The translations under genes were made by a program, and so were the position numbers. A stretch of DNA of 64,000 bases from Salinilacihabitans rarus (lineage in GTDB: Archaea > Halobacteriota > Halobacteria > Halobacteriales > Natrialbaceae), in assembly GCF_024296665.1 (NCBI RefSeq), contig NZ_CP100762.1, positions 310,001-374,000 on the forward strand, read 5' to 3'. The notes beneath the pieces are model-generated. The model was given only the letters and a program-made list of their open reading frames with translations, did no database searches and was not told the DNA's origin. Shown here one piece after another: positions 16,909 through 25,285 of this stretch (position 1 is its first letter; every line of letters starts with the position of its first letter).

Positions 16909-18654
16909 ATGGACGTACACGTCGTCGCGGACGATCCGATCCTCGACGCCGTCGCCGCGGCGCTCGCCGACGCCGACGTCGGCGTTCGCGAGGCCGAGGC
17001 GGCCGACGTCGCCGACGCCCGCTTCGCCGTCGTGAGCGACCTCGCCGGCGGCGAGACGCTGCGGGCGGCGAACCGGGCCGCGCTGGACGGGAACACGCCG
17101 TGGATCGCCGTCGAGGTCGGCGGCGTCGGCGGCCACCCGCTGCCGGGGGTCGACGCCGCGGTAGCGGGATTTGCCCCGCAGACGGGCTGTTACGAGTGCC
17201 TGCGCGCCCGCGTCGCCTCGACCGTCGACGAGACGGCGGACCGACCGAAAGCCGACCGCAGCGCCGTCCGCCTCGCGGGCGCGGTCGCCGGCCGGGAGTG
17301 CGTGCGGCTGTTCGCCGGCGAGGAGCCGTCGATCGTCGGCCACGTCCGCGAGGTGCCCCACGCCCGTCGACGGCTGTTGCCCGTCCCGGGCTGTTCCTGC
17401 GAGGAGGGCGGCCGGGACCGCCGCCTCGACCGCGCGGACGACGAGTCGCTGTCGCTGGAGGCGGCCGTCGACGCCGCCGAACGCGCCATCGACGAGCGAG
17501 TCGGTCTCGTCACCTCCATCGGCGAGGCCGAGTCGTTCCCCGCGCCGTACTACCTCGCGACGGCGGCGGACACGACGGCCTACAGCGACGCGAGCGCGGC
17601 GACGCAGGCCGCCGGCGTCGCCGTCGACTGGAACGCCGCGCTGATGAAGGCCGTCGGCGAGGCCCTCGAACGCTACTGCGCGGGGGTCTACCGCGAGGAC
17701 GACTTCGTCCACGCGAGCGAGGTCGACCTCGCGAACCCGGTCTCGCCGACCGACCTCGTCCGGCCCGACGACGCCCCCGCGTACGACCCGGCCGACGAGC
17801 ACCGGTGGGTCGAGGGCGAGGACCTCGCGACGGGCGAGCAGGCCCACCTCCCGGCCGCCGCGGTGCAGTTCCCCCAGCCCGGCGACCGCCTCGTCCCGTC
17901 GATCACGACGGGACTCGGCCTCGGCTCCTCGACGGCCGACGCGCTCGCCGCGGGGCTGACCGAGGTCGTAGAGCGCGACGCGACGATGCTCGCGTGGTAC
18001 TCGACGTACGATCCGGTCGGGCTGTCGGTCGACGACGACGGCTTCGAGGCGCTGGCGAAGCGTGCGCGCAGCGAGGGGCTGACCGCGACGCCGCTTTTGG
18101 TCACGCAGGACGTCGACGTGCCCGTCGTCGCCGTCGCGGTCCACCGCGACCCCGACGCCGACGGTTTCGACGCGGAGTGGCCCCACTTCGCGGTCGGCTC
18201 CGCCGCCGACCTCGACGCGGCCGCGGCCGCCCGGTCGGCGCTCGCGGAGGCGCTGCAAAACTGGATGGAACTGCGCGGGCTCGGCCCCGAGGACGCCGAC
18301 GAGGCCGGCGGCGCCATCGGCGAGTACGCCTCGTTCCCCGAGCGCGCCCGCGAGTTCGTCGCCGTCGACCGGACGATTCCGGCGGCGTCGGTCGGCCCGG
18401 ACCCGGTCCCGACGGGCGCCGAGGCGGTCGAGGAACTCGTCTCGCGGACCGTCGACGTCGGACTGACGCCCCACGCGGCCCGGCTGACGACCCGGGACGT
18501 GGCGGGGGTCGGCTTCGAGGCGGTCCGGGTCCTCGTCCCCGGCGCGCAGCCGCTGTTCACCGGCGAGCCGTTCTTCGGCGAGCGCGCGCGGGAGGTGCCG
18601 AAAGAACGGGGGGACGAGCCGCGGCTCGACCGGGCGTTCCACCCGTATCCCTGA
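16909..18654 (+). CDS. YcaO protein with cyclodehydratase-type N-terminal domain
   Basis: A 581-residue fusion. Residues 1 to about 170 look like the E1-like domain of TOMM cyclodehydratases: 'GFAPQTGCYECLRARVAS' and 'LLPVPGCSCEEG' give four cysteines placed to bind zinc. Residues about 190-581 are a YcaO domain: 'NAALMKAVGEALERYCAGVY', 'LGLGSSTADALAAGLTEVVE' and 'ARSALAEALQNWMELR' are its ATP/Mg-binding segments. YcaO enzymes use ATP to cyclise or thioamidate peptide backbones. It ends in 'LDRAFHPYP', a Pro-rich tail of the kind found in peptide cyclodehydratases. No precursor peptide or TfuA gene is visible next to it, so the substrate is unknown. ATG 16909 was chosen over a GTG four codons upstream. 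Confidence 0.87.
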   Translation: MDVHVVADDPILDAVAAALADADVGVREAEAADVADARFAVVSDLAGGETLRAANRAALDGNTPWIAVEVGGVGGHPLPGVDAAVAGFAPQTGCYECLRARVASTVDETADRPKADRSAVRLAGAVAGRECVRLFAGEEPSIVGHVREVPHARRRLLPVPGCSCEEGGRDRRLDRADDESLSLEAAVDAAERAIDERVGLVTSIGEAESFPAPYYLATAADTTAYSDASAATQAAGVAVDWNAALMKAVGEALERYCAGVYREDDFVHASEVDLANPVSPTDLVRPDDAPAYDPADEHRWVEGEDLATGEQAHLPAAAVQFPQPGDRLVPSITTGLGLGSSTADALAAGLTEVVERDATMLAWYSTYDPVGLSVDDDGFEALAKRARSEGLTATPLLVTQDVDVPVVAVAVHRDPDADGFDAEWPHFAVGSAADLDAAAAARSALAEALQNWMELRGLGPEDADEAGGAIGEYASFPERAREFVAVDRTIPAASVGPDPVPTGAEAVEELVSRTVDVGLTPHAARLTTRDVAGVGFEAVRVLVPGAQPLFTGEPFFGERAREVPKERGDEPRLDRAFHPYP

Positions 18655-19122
18655 TCACTCGCCGGTCGTCCCGTCCGCGGTGTCGTTGGTCGAGCCGTCC
18701 GCGGTGTCGTTGGTCGTCCCCTCGCCCTCGCGCTCGCTGATCTCTAGCGTCAGGTCGTCGTCGTAGATGCGGATCGCGACGAGGTTCGTCTCCTCCGTGA
18801 TCCGGCCGGTCTCGACGAGGTCGTCCGCGCCGTCGCCGCCGAACCGCGTCACCCGGAACCGCTGGGCGACCGCGTCGAGTCGGGGCGCGTTGACGCGCTC
18901 GTCGGGCCTGACCGTGTACGCCTCGTCGTAGGTCTGGCGGTCGGTCCGGCTGTCGTACGCCTCGAGGCGCACGTTGAACGCCCGGTCGGCCTCGCTGAAG
19001 ATCCGCACCGGCACCGGCCGGCGGAGGCTGCCCTGAAAGTGCTCCCGGAAGGCGTCGAGACAGCCCGCCGTCCCCACGGTCCCGAGGGCGGCCGTCGATC
19101 GGAGTACCGTACGGCGATTCAC
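18655..19122 (-). CDS. Predicted lipoprotein with Asn/Thr repeat tail
   Basis: A 155-residue protein starting at GTG 19122. It opens with 'NRRTVLRSTAALG' and a lipobox-like 'TVGTAGC', a haloarchaeal Tat lipoprotein signal. The mature part is predicted all-beta (VPVRIFSEADRAF, NLVAIRIYDDDLTLEI) and ends in near-repeats of TNDTADGS. Function unknown. It is convergent with the YcaO gene, whose stop is adjacent. Confidence 0.7.
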   Translation of the reverse strand: MNRRTVLRSTAALGTVGTAGCLDAFREHFQGSLRRPVPVRIFSEADRAFNVRLEAYDSRTDRQTYDEAYTVRPDERVNAPRLDAVAQRFRVTRFGGDGADDLVETGRITEETNLVAIRIYDDDLTLEISEREGEGTTNDTADGSTNDTADGTTGE

Positions 19123-19183
19123 GGCCGGCGGTTGGGGGCGGGAACTGGTAAACGCTCCCCTTTCGGGTCGGTCGACGGACCCG

Positions 19184-19354
19184 TCACTCGAACTTCTCGA
19201 ACGGCTGGCGACACGCCCGGCAGAAGTGCATCGACCGACAGAGCGACGGCCCCTTCGGGTGCTCGCGGACGGTGTCCTCCGACCCGCAGTAGGGACACTC
19301 CGCGCCGGCGGCCGCACCCGAGGTGTCGACGCTGGGGTCGAGTCTCCGGCGCAT
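19184..19354 (-). CDS. PaaD-type zinc-ribbon protein (56 aa)
   Basis: A 56-residue protein. It has two pairs of metal-binding cysteines (ECPYCGSEDTV and FCRACRQPFEKF) with a third Cys in 'PSLCRSMHFC'. This is the pattern of the C-terminal zinc ribbon of bacterial PaaD (CP-CGS...CRACREPFDYF). The ATG follows the paaD stop by one base, so the ribbon is a separate polypeptide made as the last gene of the paa operon. It would act with PaaD in maturing or delivering metal or Fe-S to the epoxidase; this is inferred from the bacterial fusion. Confidence 0.82.
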   Translation of the reverse strand: MRRRLDPSVDTSGAAAGAECPYCGSEDTVREHPKGPSLCRSMHFCRACRQPFEKFE

Positions 19355-19355
19355 G

Positions 19356-19817
19356 TCAGACGCTCAGGCCGAACTCGCGGAGGTCGGCCTTCCCCCGGTC
19401 GGTGACCATCTCGAGTGACCACTCCGGACTCCAGACGAGTTCCACGTCGGCCGCGTCGACGCCTTCGGGCGAGGCGGCGGCCTCCTCGACGTCGTTCAAC
19501 AGCATGCTCCGGGCGGGACAGCCGGTGTAGGTGAGCGTCATCAGCACGGTGGCGCGCGTTTCGGCGGCGTCACCCTCGTCGACGTCGACCCCGTAGATCA
19601 GCCCGAGGTCGACGATCGAGACGGGCATCTCCGGGTCCTCGACCTCGTAGAGGGCGTCCCACACCTCGCGTTCGAGGCCCGTCGCGCCCTCGCCGGTCGC
19701 CGGCAGGTCCTCGGGGTCGGAGCCGCGGACGTACTCGGTGTACGCGCAGGGCGTCGCCTCCGCGTCGGGATCGGGATCGAACTCGACGGCGGGATCGCGG
19801 GGGTCGAACTCACTCAT
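19356..19817 (-). CDS. paaD: PaaD, SufT-like assembly protein of the epoxidase
   Basis: A 153-residue protein with a MIP18/DUF59 domain: 'VWDALYEVEDPEMPVSIVDLGLIYG', of which 'DPE' and 'LG' are the signature, then 'LTYTGCPARSMLL' with the conserved Cys. Bacterial PaaD carries this domain plus a zinc ribbon; here the ribbon is the next gene. It should help mature the di-iron epoxidase PaaAC. It overlaps the paaC stop by eight bases. An acidic N-terminal extension of about 45 residues is present. Confidence 0.88.
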   Translation of the reverse strand: MSEFDPRDPAVEFDPDPDAEATPCAYTEYVRGSDPEDLPATGEGATGLEREVWDALYEVEDPEMPVSIVDLGLIYGVDVDEGDAAETRATVLMTLTYTGCPARSMLLNDVEEAAASPEGVDAADVELVWSPEWSLEMVTDRGKADLREFGLSV

Positions 19818-20667
19818 CGTCGGGATCACCCATGATCCGGCCCGCCTCCGTCCGCCCGAGTTCGCGGTACGTGCGGGTGAACTCGTCGTGGAGGGTAAAC
19901 CAGTCGTCGGTGTGGCTCCCGTCCCGGCCGCGGGCGTCGGGGAGGTCGGCCTCGGTCACCTCGTCGCGCCCCGAGACGGGCGTCTCGACGCCCAGCGACT
20001 CGAAGAAGGGGACGACGGTGTCGAGCCACTCCGCGCCCATCTCGTCGAGCGAGCGGGTCCGCAGTCCGAGGTCGTCGATCCGGCGCTCGATCTCGGGATC
20101 GACCGGTTCGAACAGCGTCAGCGCGTGCGGGAACAGCCGGTCGACGGCGTCTTCGACGCGCTCGCGGCCGTCCTCGGTCTCGGCCAGCCGTTCGAGCCAG
20201 TTCGTCGCGTGTTCGCGGTGGTAGTCCTCCTCGCCTCGCACCTTGCCGACGCGGTCGACGATCCGGGGGTACGAGGACTCTTCGAGCGCCGCCAGCCGTA
20301 GACGCTCGGCCTCGTCGTAGAGGTACGAGCGAACGATGGCGTCGGCCCAGTCGCCGGTCTCGAAGGGGCGTTCGACCAGCGTCGCGTGGCGGAACGCGCC
20401 GGGGTCGCGCTCCCAGAGCAGGTCCGGTTCGTCGTAACCGAAGTCCGCGAGCAGGTCGTACCAGAGGCGGGCGTGGCCGTACTCGTCCTGAGCGACGTTC
20501 GCCAGCGCGAGGTCCGATTCGAGGGTGGGCGCGCGCACCTGCCACTCGGTGTAGCGTTCCGCGAGGACGAACTCGTCGTCGGCCAGCCGGTAGAGGAGCG
20601 TCTCGACGGCCTCGCGCTCCTCGGCGTCGAGGTCGTCGGGTCCGGGGAGGGGTTCGACGGTCGCCAT
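19810..20667 (-). CDS. paaC: Phenylacetyl-CoA epoxidase, structural subunit PaaC
   Basis: A 285-residue ferritin-like helical protein that pairs with PaaA. It has the family's 'DEYGHARLWYDLLADFGYDE' and 'GEEDYHREHATNWLERL' segments, and lacks a full set of iron ligands as expected for the structural subunit. Its start overlaps the paaB stop by one base and its end overlaps paaD, so stoichiometric expression with the rest of the complex is likely. Confidence 0.92.
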   Translation of the reverse strand: MATVEPLPGPDDLDAEEREAVETLLYRLADDEFVLAERYTEWQVRAPTLESDLALANVAQDEYGHARLWYDLLADFGYDEPDLLWERDPGAFRHATLVERPFETGDWADAIVRSYLYDEAERLRLAALEESSYPRIVDRVGKVRGEEDYHREHATNWLERLAETEDGRERVEDAVDRLFPHALTLFEPVDPEIERRIDDLGLRTRSLDEMGAEWLDTVVPFFESLGVETPVSGRDEVTEADLPDARGRDGSHTDDWFTLHDEFTRTYRELGRTEAGRIMGDPDDE

Positions 20668-21008
20668 CAGTCGTCACCTCCGGCGGTCGCGTCGCGTTCG
20701 CGCTCGCGGTCGGCGCGTTCCTGTTCGCGCTGGGAGTCGGCGACCTCCTCGGCGAAGCTCTCGTCGACGCGGTTGTACGTCATCGCCCACCGGTAGGACT
20801 TGTCGGTCGTCCCGCCGAAGTTGGTGTCCTCGGCGTCGACCTCCTCGACCGCCGACTTCGGGACGACCCAGAGGCTGTTGGTGGGCTTGCGCCGGCCGTG
20901 CTGGATCTCGGCGAACAGCTTCGCCATCTCGGCGTCCGGCGCGTGGACGTCCCCGCAGTGAGTGTGGTACCCTCCCGGCTTCTCCTGGCGGAACACTTCC
21001 CAGATCAT
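20667..21008 (-). CDS. paaB: Phenylacetyl-CoA epoxidase subunit PaaB
   Basis: A 113-residue small subunit. Family marks are 'WEVFRQEKPGGYHTHCGDVH', 'DAEMAKLFAEIQHGRR' and 'SLWVVPKSAV'. The tail (REQERADRERERDATAGG) is highly charged and haloarchaeal. It bridges the PaaAC core. It follows paaA by two bases and overlaps paaC by one. Confidence 0.92.
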   Translation of the reverse strand: MIWEVFRQEKPGGYHTHCGDVHAPDAEMAKLFAEIQHGRRKPTNSLWVVPKSAVEEVDAEDTNFGGTTDKSYRWAMTYNRVDESFAEEVADSQREQERADRERERDATAGGDD

Positions 21009-21010
21009 GG

Positions 21011-21955
21011 TCAATCGGCCGCCTCCGCGACCGTCTCGCCGGTCGCCGCGCCCTCGTGTTCGTCGAGGGCCTCGCGGACCCACTCGACGGCCTCCTGGGT
21101 CCGCCGGCGCTTGCCGATCTGTTCGTGGCTGCCCTCGTACTCGTTCTTCGCGACCCGGAAGAACTCGTCCCAGTCGAGGTCGTCCTCGACGACCTCGTAG
21201 GTGCCGTCGTCGCGCTCGCGGATCCGGGGCTCGTCGGGGATTTCGAGGCCGTACTTGCGCGCTTTCGGGACGTACGCGGTGAGGAAGGCGTTGCGCAGTT
21301 CGTCGTTGGTCATCTGCTTCAGCCCGACGGCCGCCGAGAAGTCGTGGTGGGTCGACTGCGTGTCCGTCGGCCCGAAGAACTGGATGATCCGGGGCCACCA
21401 CTCCTCGAACGCCTCCTGCAGCAACTCCCGTTCCTTGCGCGACCCCGTCGCGAGTTCGCGCATGATGTCCTCGCCGTGTTTGACGTGGAACCCCTCCTCG
21501 AAACAGATCTTGTCCATCGCGTGGGCGTACGGCTCCCAGCTCGACCGCTTGAGGGTGGCCTGCCGTCGCATCGCCGCGCCGTCGACGAAGAAGGCGATCA
21601 TCGGCGTCTCCCACCAGTGTTCCATCGGGTAGTGAAAGCAGTTGAGGAACTTGCCCTCGCCCGCCGCGAGTTCGTCGAGCATCTCCTCGCGCGTCTTGAT
21701 CCCCAGCGACTCGGCCGCCCGGTAGAGGAGTTGGCCGTGCCCGATCTCGTCCTGTACCTTCGCCGAGAACGCGAGCTTTCGGTCGAGCGACGGCGCCTGC
21801 CGGATGAACGGCCGTTCGAGGTACGCGCCCATGATCTCGCTGTTCGCGTGGAACTGGATCATCCGGGTCGCCGCCTCCCGGTACTCCTCGGGCATGTCGT
21901 CGGCCGGGCCGAACGCCCGCGGCCCGGCGCGCTCCGTGACGGTATCGAGGTCCAT
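21011..21955 (-). CDS. paaA: Phenylacetyl-CoA epoxidase, catalytic subunit PaaA
   Basis: A 314-residue di-iron oxygenase subunit that epoxidises the aromatic ring of phenylacetyl-CoA. Two ExxH iron motifs are visible: 'KVQDEIGHGQLLYRAAE' and 'CFEEGFHVKHGEDIM', each paired with a further helix Glu ('HANSEIMGAYLERPF', 'EAFEEWWPRI'). 'NCFHYPMEHWWETPM' is typical of PaaA. It is the first gene of paaABCD plus the zinc ribbon. No PaaE reductase gene is in the cluster, so electrons must come from a protein encoded elsewhere. Confidence 0.94.
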   Translation of the reverse strand: MDLDTVTERAGPRAFGPADDMPEEYREAATRMIQFHANSEIMGAYLERPFIRQAPSLDRKLAFSAKVQDEIGHGQLLYRAAESLGIKTREEMLDELAAGEGKFLNCFHYPMEHWWETPMIAFFVDGAAMRRQATLKRSSWEPYAHAMDKICFEEGFHVKHGEDIMRELATGSRKERELLQEAFEEWWPRIIQFFGPTDTQSTHHDFSAAVGLKQMTNDELRNAFLTAYVPKARKYGLEIPDEPRIRERDDGTYEVVEDDLDWDEFFRVAKNEYEGSHEQIGKRRRTQEAVEWVREALDEHEGAATGETVAEAAD

Positions 21956-21991
21956 GATTATTCGTTCGGGTTCGGCTCGCGTACCTCTTGG

Positions 21992-22007
21992 CCCGTCCAT
22001 GGACGGG
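21992..22007. promoter_or_regulatory. 16-bp perfect palindrome, probable operator
   Basis: CCCGTCCATGGACGGG is its own reverse complement. It lies in the 83-base gap between paaA and the divergent HTH_10 regulator, directly next to a TATA box (ATTTATAC, about 22008-22015) for the regulator. This is the place where the regulator, or another dimeric repressor, would control both directions. Confidence 0.6.
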
Positions 22008-22038
22008 ATTTATACGTGAGCGCGGGCTGTTCCCGAAC

Positions 22039-22677
22039 GTGATCGCCGAGTGTCTCGCCGTCGAGTTCGCGGTCACCGGCGACGACTGCCCGCTGGCGGC
22101 GGCGACCCGGGAGACCGACTCGGCCGTCGACTCCCGGCCGCCCCAGCGACGGCGCGACGGGAACGCGCTGTTGCGGTTCAGCGCGCCCCACGGGGCCGCG
22201 CTCGCGGAGGCCCTCGACGCCGACGACCGCATCCGCTACCTCCACGCCTCGCACACCGACGGCCGGACCAACTACCGGTGTCTCTCGCGCCAGCCCTGCG
22301 TGGTCCACGAGTTGATCGACGCGGGCTTTCTCGTCGACTCGATCCGCTACCGGCGCGGCGAGGAGCGTTACGCCGGCGCCGTCGTCGGCTACGACGTTCT
22401 GGAGGGGGTGCTCGAAGCGGCGGGCGAGACGGTCGGGGTGACCCTCGAACGCGTCTACCCCCTCGGCGACGAGGACGAGCGGGCGGTCGCCAGGCGCTGG
22501 GACCTCACGCCCGCCCAGGAGGAGGCGATCCGGGCGGCCCACCGGATGGGGTACTTCGCGGTGCCGAAGGGGGCGACCGCCTCGGAGGTGGCGGCGGAAC
22601 TCGGGATCGGCAAGTCGGCGTTCCTCGAACGCCTGCGGCGGGGTCAGGCGGCGGTGTTCGACCAGTTGTTCGCCTGA
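22039..22677 (+). CDS. HTH_10 (Bat-type) regulator, probably of the paa operon
   Basis: A 212-residue haloarchaeal regulator. The N-terminal 150 residues are a beta-rich sensor domain ('IAECLAVEFAVTGDDCPLA', 'FLVDSIRYRRGE'); the end is an HTH_10 domain ('WDLTPAQEEAIRAAHRMGYF' followed by 'TASEVAAELGIGKSAFLERL'). The GTG start at 22039 fits a TATA box about 25-30 bases upstream and a leaderless message. It is divergent from paaABCD across a 16-bp palindrome, so control of phenylacetate degradation is likely. The effector is not known. Confidence 0.83.
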   Translation: MIAECLAVEFAVTGDDCPLAAATRETDSAVDSRPPQRRRDGNALLRFSAPHGAALAEALDADDRIRYLHASHTDGRTNYRCLSRQPCVVHELIDAGFLVDSIRYRRGEERYAGAVVGYDVLEGVLEAAGETVGVTLERVYPLGDEDERAVARRWDLTPAQEEAIRAAHRMGYFAVPKGATASEVAAELGIGKSAFLERLRRGQAAVFDQLFA

Positions 22678-22798
22678 GTCGACGGGCGCCGCACACGGCG
22701 CTCTCGACCGAGTTCCGGCGCCGCTGAGCGGGTCGGTGGTCCTGCGGCCCGGGTTGGCGGCCCCGGGGTTTTAGCCACCGGCCGACGACCGTCGGGAC

Positions 22799-23290
22799 AT
22801 GGAGAAAGTCTCGATCGACGACGTCGAGGCGGTTCCGAACCCGATGAACGTCCACGAGATCCGACGGCCCGTCTCGAAGGCGCTCGGCACGACGGACTTC
22901 GCGATGAACTACTTCGAACTCGATCCCGGCGAGTCCTTCTCGGGCGGATTGCACACCCACCACGATCAGGAGGAGGTGTTCTACGTCGAGACGGGAACCG
23001 CGACGTTCGACACGGCCGACGAGGAGGCCGCGGCCACCGTCGAAGCGGGCGAGGCGATCCGCTTTGCCCCCGGCGAGTACCAGACGGGGTACAACGACGA
23101 GGCCGCCGACGAGCGCGTCGTCGCGTTCGCCTTCGGCGCCCCCGGCGCGAGACACGACTGGGACGAGATCGAGTCGCTGGTCTTCTGTCGCGAGTGCGGG
23201 GACGAGGTCGGCCACGGCCTCGAACTGACCGACGAGGGGGCCTTCCGGCTGACCTGTGGCGACTGCGGCACGTCGTTTACGATCGGCTGA
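22799..23290 (+). CDS. Cupin domain protein with C-terminal zinc ribbon
   Basis: A 163-residue protein. Residues 1-115 are a cupin barrel with metal-ligand pattern 'GGLHTHHDQEEVFYVETG' (H-x-H, E) and 'FAPGEYQTGYN'. Residues 120-163 add a zinc-ribbon: 'FCRECGDEVG' and 'LTCGDCGTSF'. The TATA-like GGTTTTAGC is about 27 bases upstream. Cupin-ribbon fusions are unusual; the metal-bound cupin may bind a small ligand or be an enzyme, and the ribbon may bind protein or nucleic acid. Function unknown. Confidence 0.82.
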   Translation: MEKVSIDDVEAVPNPMNVHEIRRPVSKALGTTDFAMNYFELDPGESFSGGLHTHHDQEEVFYVETGTATFDTADEEAAATVEAGEAIRFAPGEYQTGYNDEAADERVVAFAFGAPGARHDWDEIESLVFCRECGDEVGHGLELTDEGAFRLTCGDCGTSFTIG

Positions 23291-23342
23291 ACGCCGCGTT
23301 CCGGCCTCGACGCTCGCGTGACCGCCGTCCGGAGCCGTCGGC

Positions 23343-23729
23343 TCACCCCGTCTTGTAGACGCCGCGGGCGTCCGCGACGTGGGTCCCGTCGTCGGTCGCG
23401 TACACCGCCACGTCGACGACGCCGACGTCGCCGCCCTGCCGGACGACGTCGGCCTCGGCGCGCAGGTCCCCGGTTCCCGCCGCGAGGTAGTCGATGCGCA
23501 TGTCGATCGTCGGCACCGGCCGCTCCACCAGCGAGACGAGCGCCGCGCCGCCGACGGTGTCCGCGAGCGTGAACGTCACGCCCCCGTGGGCCACCAGCCG
23601 ATCGGCGTTCCAGGACAGTTCCTCGCGCACCTCGATCCGGCCCTCGGCGTGGCCGTCCGCGACGGTCGTCACCTCGACCCCGAGCAGGTCGGCGAACGGC
23701 ATCTCCTCGAAGAAGGACTCGACGTCCAT
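23343..23729 (-). CDS. PaaI-like hot-dog thioesterase
   Basis: A 128-residue thioesterase. The catalytic region 'RLVAHGGVTFTLADTVGGAA' is the PaaI/YdiI motif. These enzymes hydrolyse dead-end aromatic or acyl-CoA thioesters, which agrees with the paa genes 1.5 kb away. ATG 23729 was chosen over the one at 23756 because a TTTATG box sits about 27 bases before 23729. It follows guaB on the same strand after 57 bases. Confidence 0.84.
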   Translation of the reverse strand: MDVESFFEEMPFADLLGVEVTTVADGHAEGRIEVREELSWNADRLVAHGGVTFTLADTVGGAALVSLVERPVPTIDMRIDYLAAGTGDLRAEADVVRQGGDVGVVDVAVYATDDGTHVADARGVYKTG

Positions 23730-23785
23730 GCCGGCGTGTGCACGGCGCGCCCGCATAAAGGGTCGGGCGCGTCTCGGACGGGTCC

Positions 23786-25285
23786 CTACTCGTTCGGCGA
23801 GTAGTTCGGTGCCTCGTCGGTGATGACGACGTCGTGGGCGTGGCTCTCGGTCTGGCCGGCCGCGGAGACGCGGACGAACTCGCTGCGCTCTTTGAACTCG
23901 GGGATCGTCTCGGCGCCGACGTAGCCCATCCCGGACTGCATCCCGCCGGCCAACTGGTGGAGTTCGGACTTGAGGGTACCCTTGTACGGGGTCGCGGCCT
24001 CGACGCCCTCGGGGACGTACTCCTCGTCGTCCTCGGGGTCCTCCTTGAGGTAGCGGTCCGCGTCGCCCGACTTCATCGCGCCGACCGACCCCATCCCGCG
24101 GTACTGCTTGTACTTCTTGCCGTTCATGGTGACGACGCGGCCGGGCGCCTCCTCGGTGCCCGCGAAGTACGAGCCGAGCATGACGGCGTCGGCGCCGGCG
24201 GCGACCGCCTTGATCGCGTCGCCGGAGTAGCGGATGCCGCCGTCGGCGATGACGGGGACGTCGTGTTCGGCGGCGACGTCGGCGACCTGCGCGACGGCCG
24301 TGATCTGGGGCATCCCGGCGCCCGAGACGACCCGCGTGGTACAGATCGAACCGGGGCCGATGCCGACCTTGATGCCGTCGGCGAAGTCGACGAGGTCGGC
24401 GGCGGCCTCGCGGGTCCCGACGTTGCCGACGACGACGTCGGCGTCGACGGACTCCTCGATCTCGCGGGCGCCCTCGATGACGTTCAGGTTGTGGGCGTGG
24501 GCGGTGTCGATGAACAGCACGTCGGCGCCGGCCTCGTCGGCGGCGACCGCGCGGTCGAACTCGAACGGACTCACGGCGACGCCGAGGCGGAGTCGCCCGT
24601 CGTCGTCGCGGACGGCCTCCTCGTACTCGCGGCGCTGGAGGATACCCTGCATCGTCACGAGGCCGACCAGCAGGTTCTCGTCGTCGACGACCGGGACGCG
24701 CTCGATCTTGTGCTCGTACATCAGGTCGAACGCCTCGCGGGCGTCGACGTCCTCGGGGGCGGTGATGACCTCGTCGGTCATCGCCGCCGTGACGGGGTCG
24801 TCTTCGTTGACTTCGAGGTGCGGACGGATGTCCGTACTCGAGATGATCCCCAGCACCTCCCCGCGGGTGTTGACGACGGGCGCGCCGCCGACGCCCTCGC
24901 GGACCATCATCTCGTCGACCTCGCGGACGGTCATCTCGGGATCGGCGGTGACGACCGATTCGAGGGGGATGATGAGTTCGTCGGCGCGCTTGACGCGCTC
25001 TATCTCCTCGACCATCCGGTCGGCGTTCATGTTGCGGTGGAGGACGCCGAGGCCGCCGTGGCGGGCCATCGCGATCGCCATGTCGCTCTCGGTGACGGTG
25101 TCCATCGCCGCCGAGAGGATCGGGACCGAGACCTCGACGTTCTTCGAGACGCGGGAGGTCAGGTCGGCGTCGTCGGGTTCGACGCGGCTCTCTTTCGGGC
25201 GCAACAGGACGTCGTCGAACGTCAGCGCTTCGGGTACGCGAAGTTTCGAGGAGTAGGGCTCGTGCTCGGGAACGTCGTTCGCCAT
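23786..25285 (-). CDS. guaB: IMP dehydrogenase
   Basis: A 499-residue enzyme that oxidises IMP to XMP, the first committed step to GTP. The catalytic Cys lies in '[17 protein letters not shown]', the flap Arg-Tyr in '[14 protein letters not shown]', and '[15 protein letters not shown]' opens the barrel. Two CBS domains (about residues 95-215) are inserted as usual ('TSRVSKNV' before, '[12 protein letters not shown]' within). Full length; essential housekeeping enzyme of the cytoplasm. Confidence 0.95.
   Translation of the reverse strand: MANDVPEHEPYSSKLRVPEALTFDDVLLRPKESRVEPDDADLTSRVSKNVEVSVPILSAAMDTVTESDMAIAMARHGGLGVLHRNMNADRMVEEIERVKRADELIIPLESVVTADPEMTVREVDEMMVREGVGGAPVVNTRGEVLGIISSTDIRPHLEVNEDDPVTAAMTDEVITAPEDVDAREAFDLMYEHKIERVPVVDDENLLVGLVTMQGILQRREYEEAVRDDDGRLRLGVAVSPFEFDRAVAADEAGADVLFIDTAHAHNLNVIEGAREIEESVDADVVVGNVGTREAAADLVDFADGIKVGIGPGSICTTRVVSGAGMPQITAVAQVADVAAEHDVPVIADGGIRYSGDAIKAVAAGADAVMLGSYFAGTEEAPGRVVTMNGKKYKQYRGMGSVGAMKSGDADRYLKEDPEDDEEYVPEGVEAATPYKGTLKSELHQLAGGMQSGMGYVGAETIPEFKERSEFVRVSAAGQTESHAHDVVITDEAPNYSPNE

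Noticed and set aside
23730-23756. The upstream ATG (23756) as start of the thioesterase
   Set aside because: The TATA-like box overlaps this ATG and is correctly spaced for the downstream ATG at 23729, so the longer form is unlikely.
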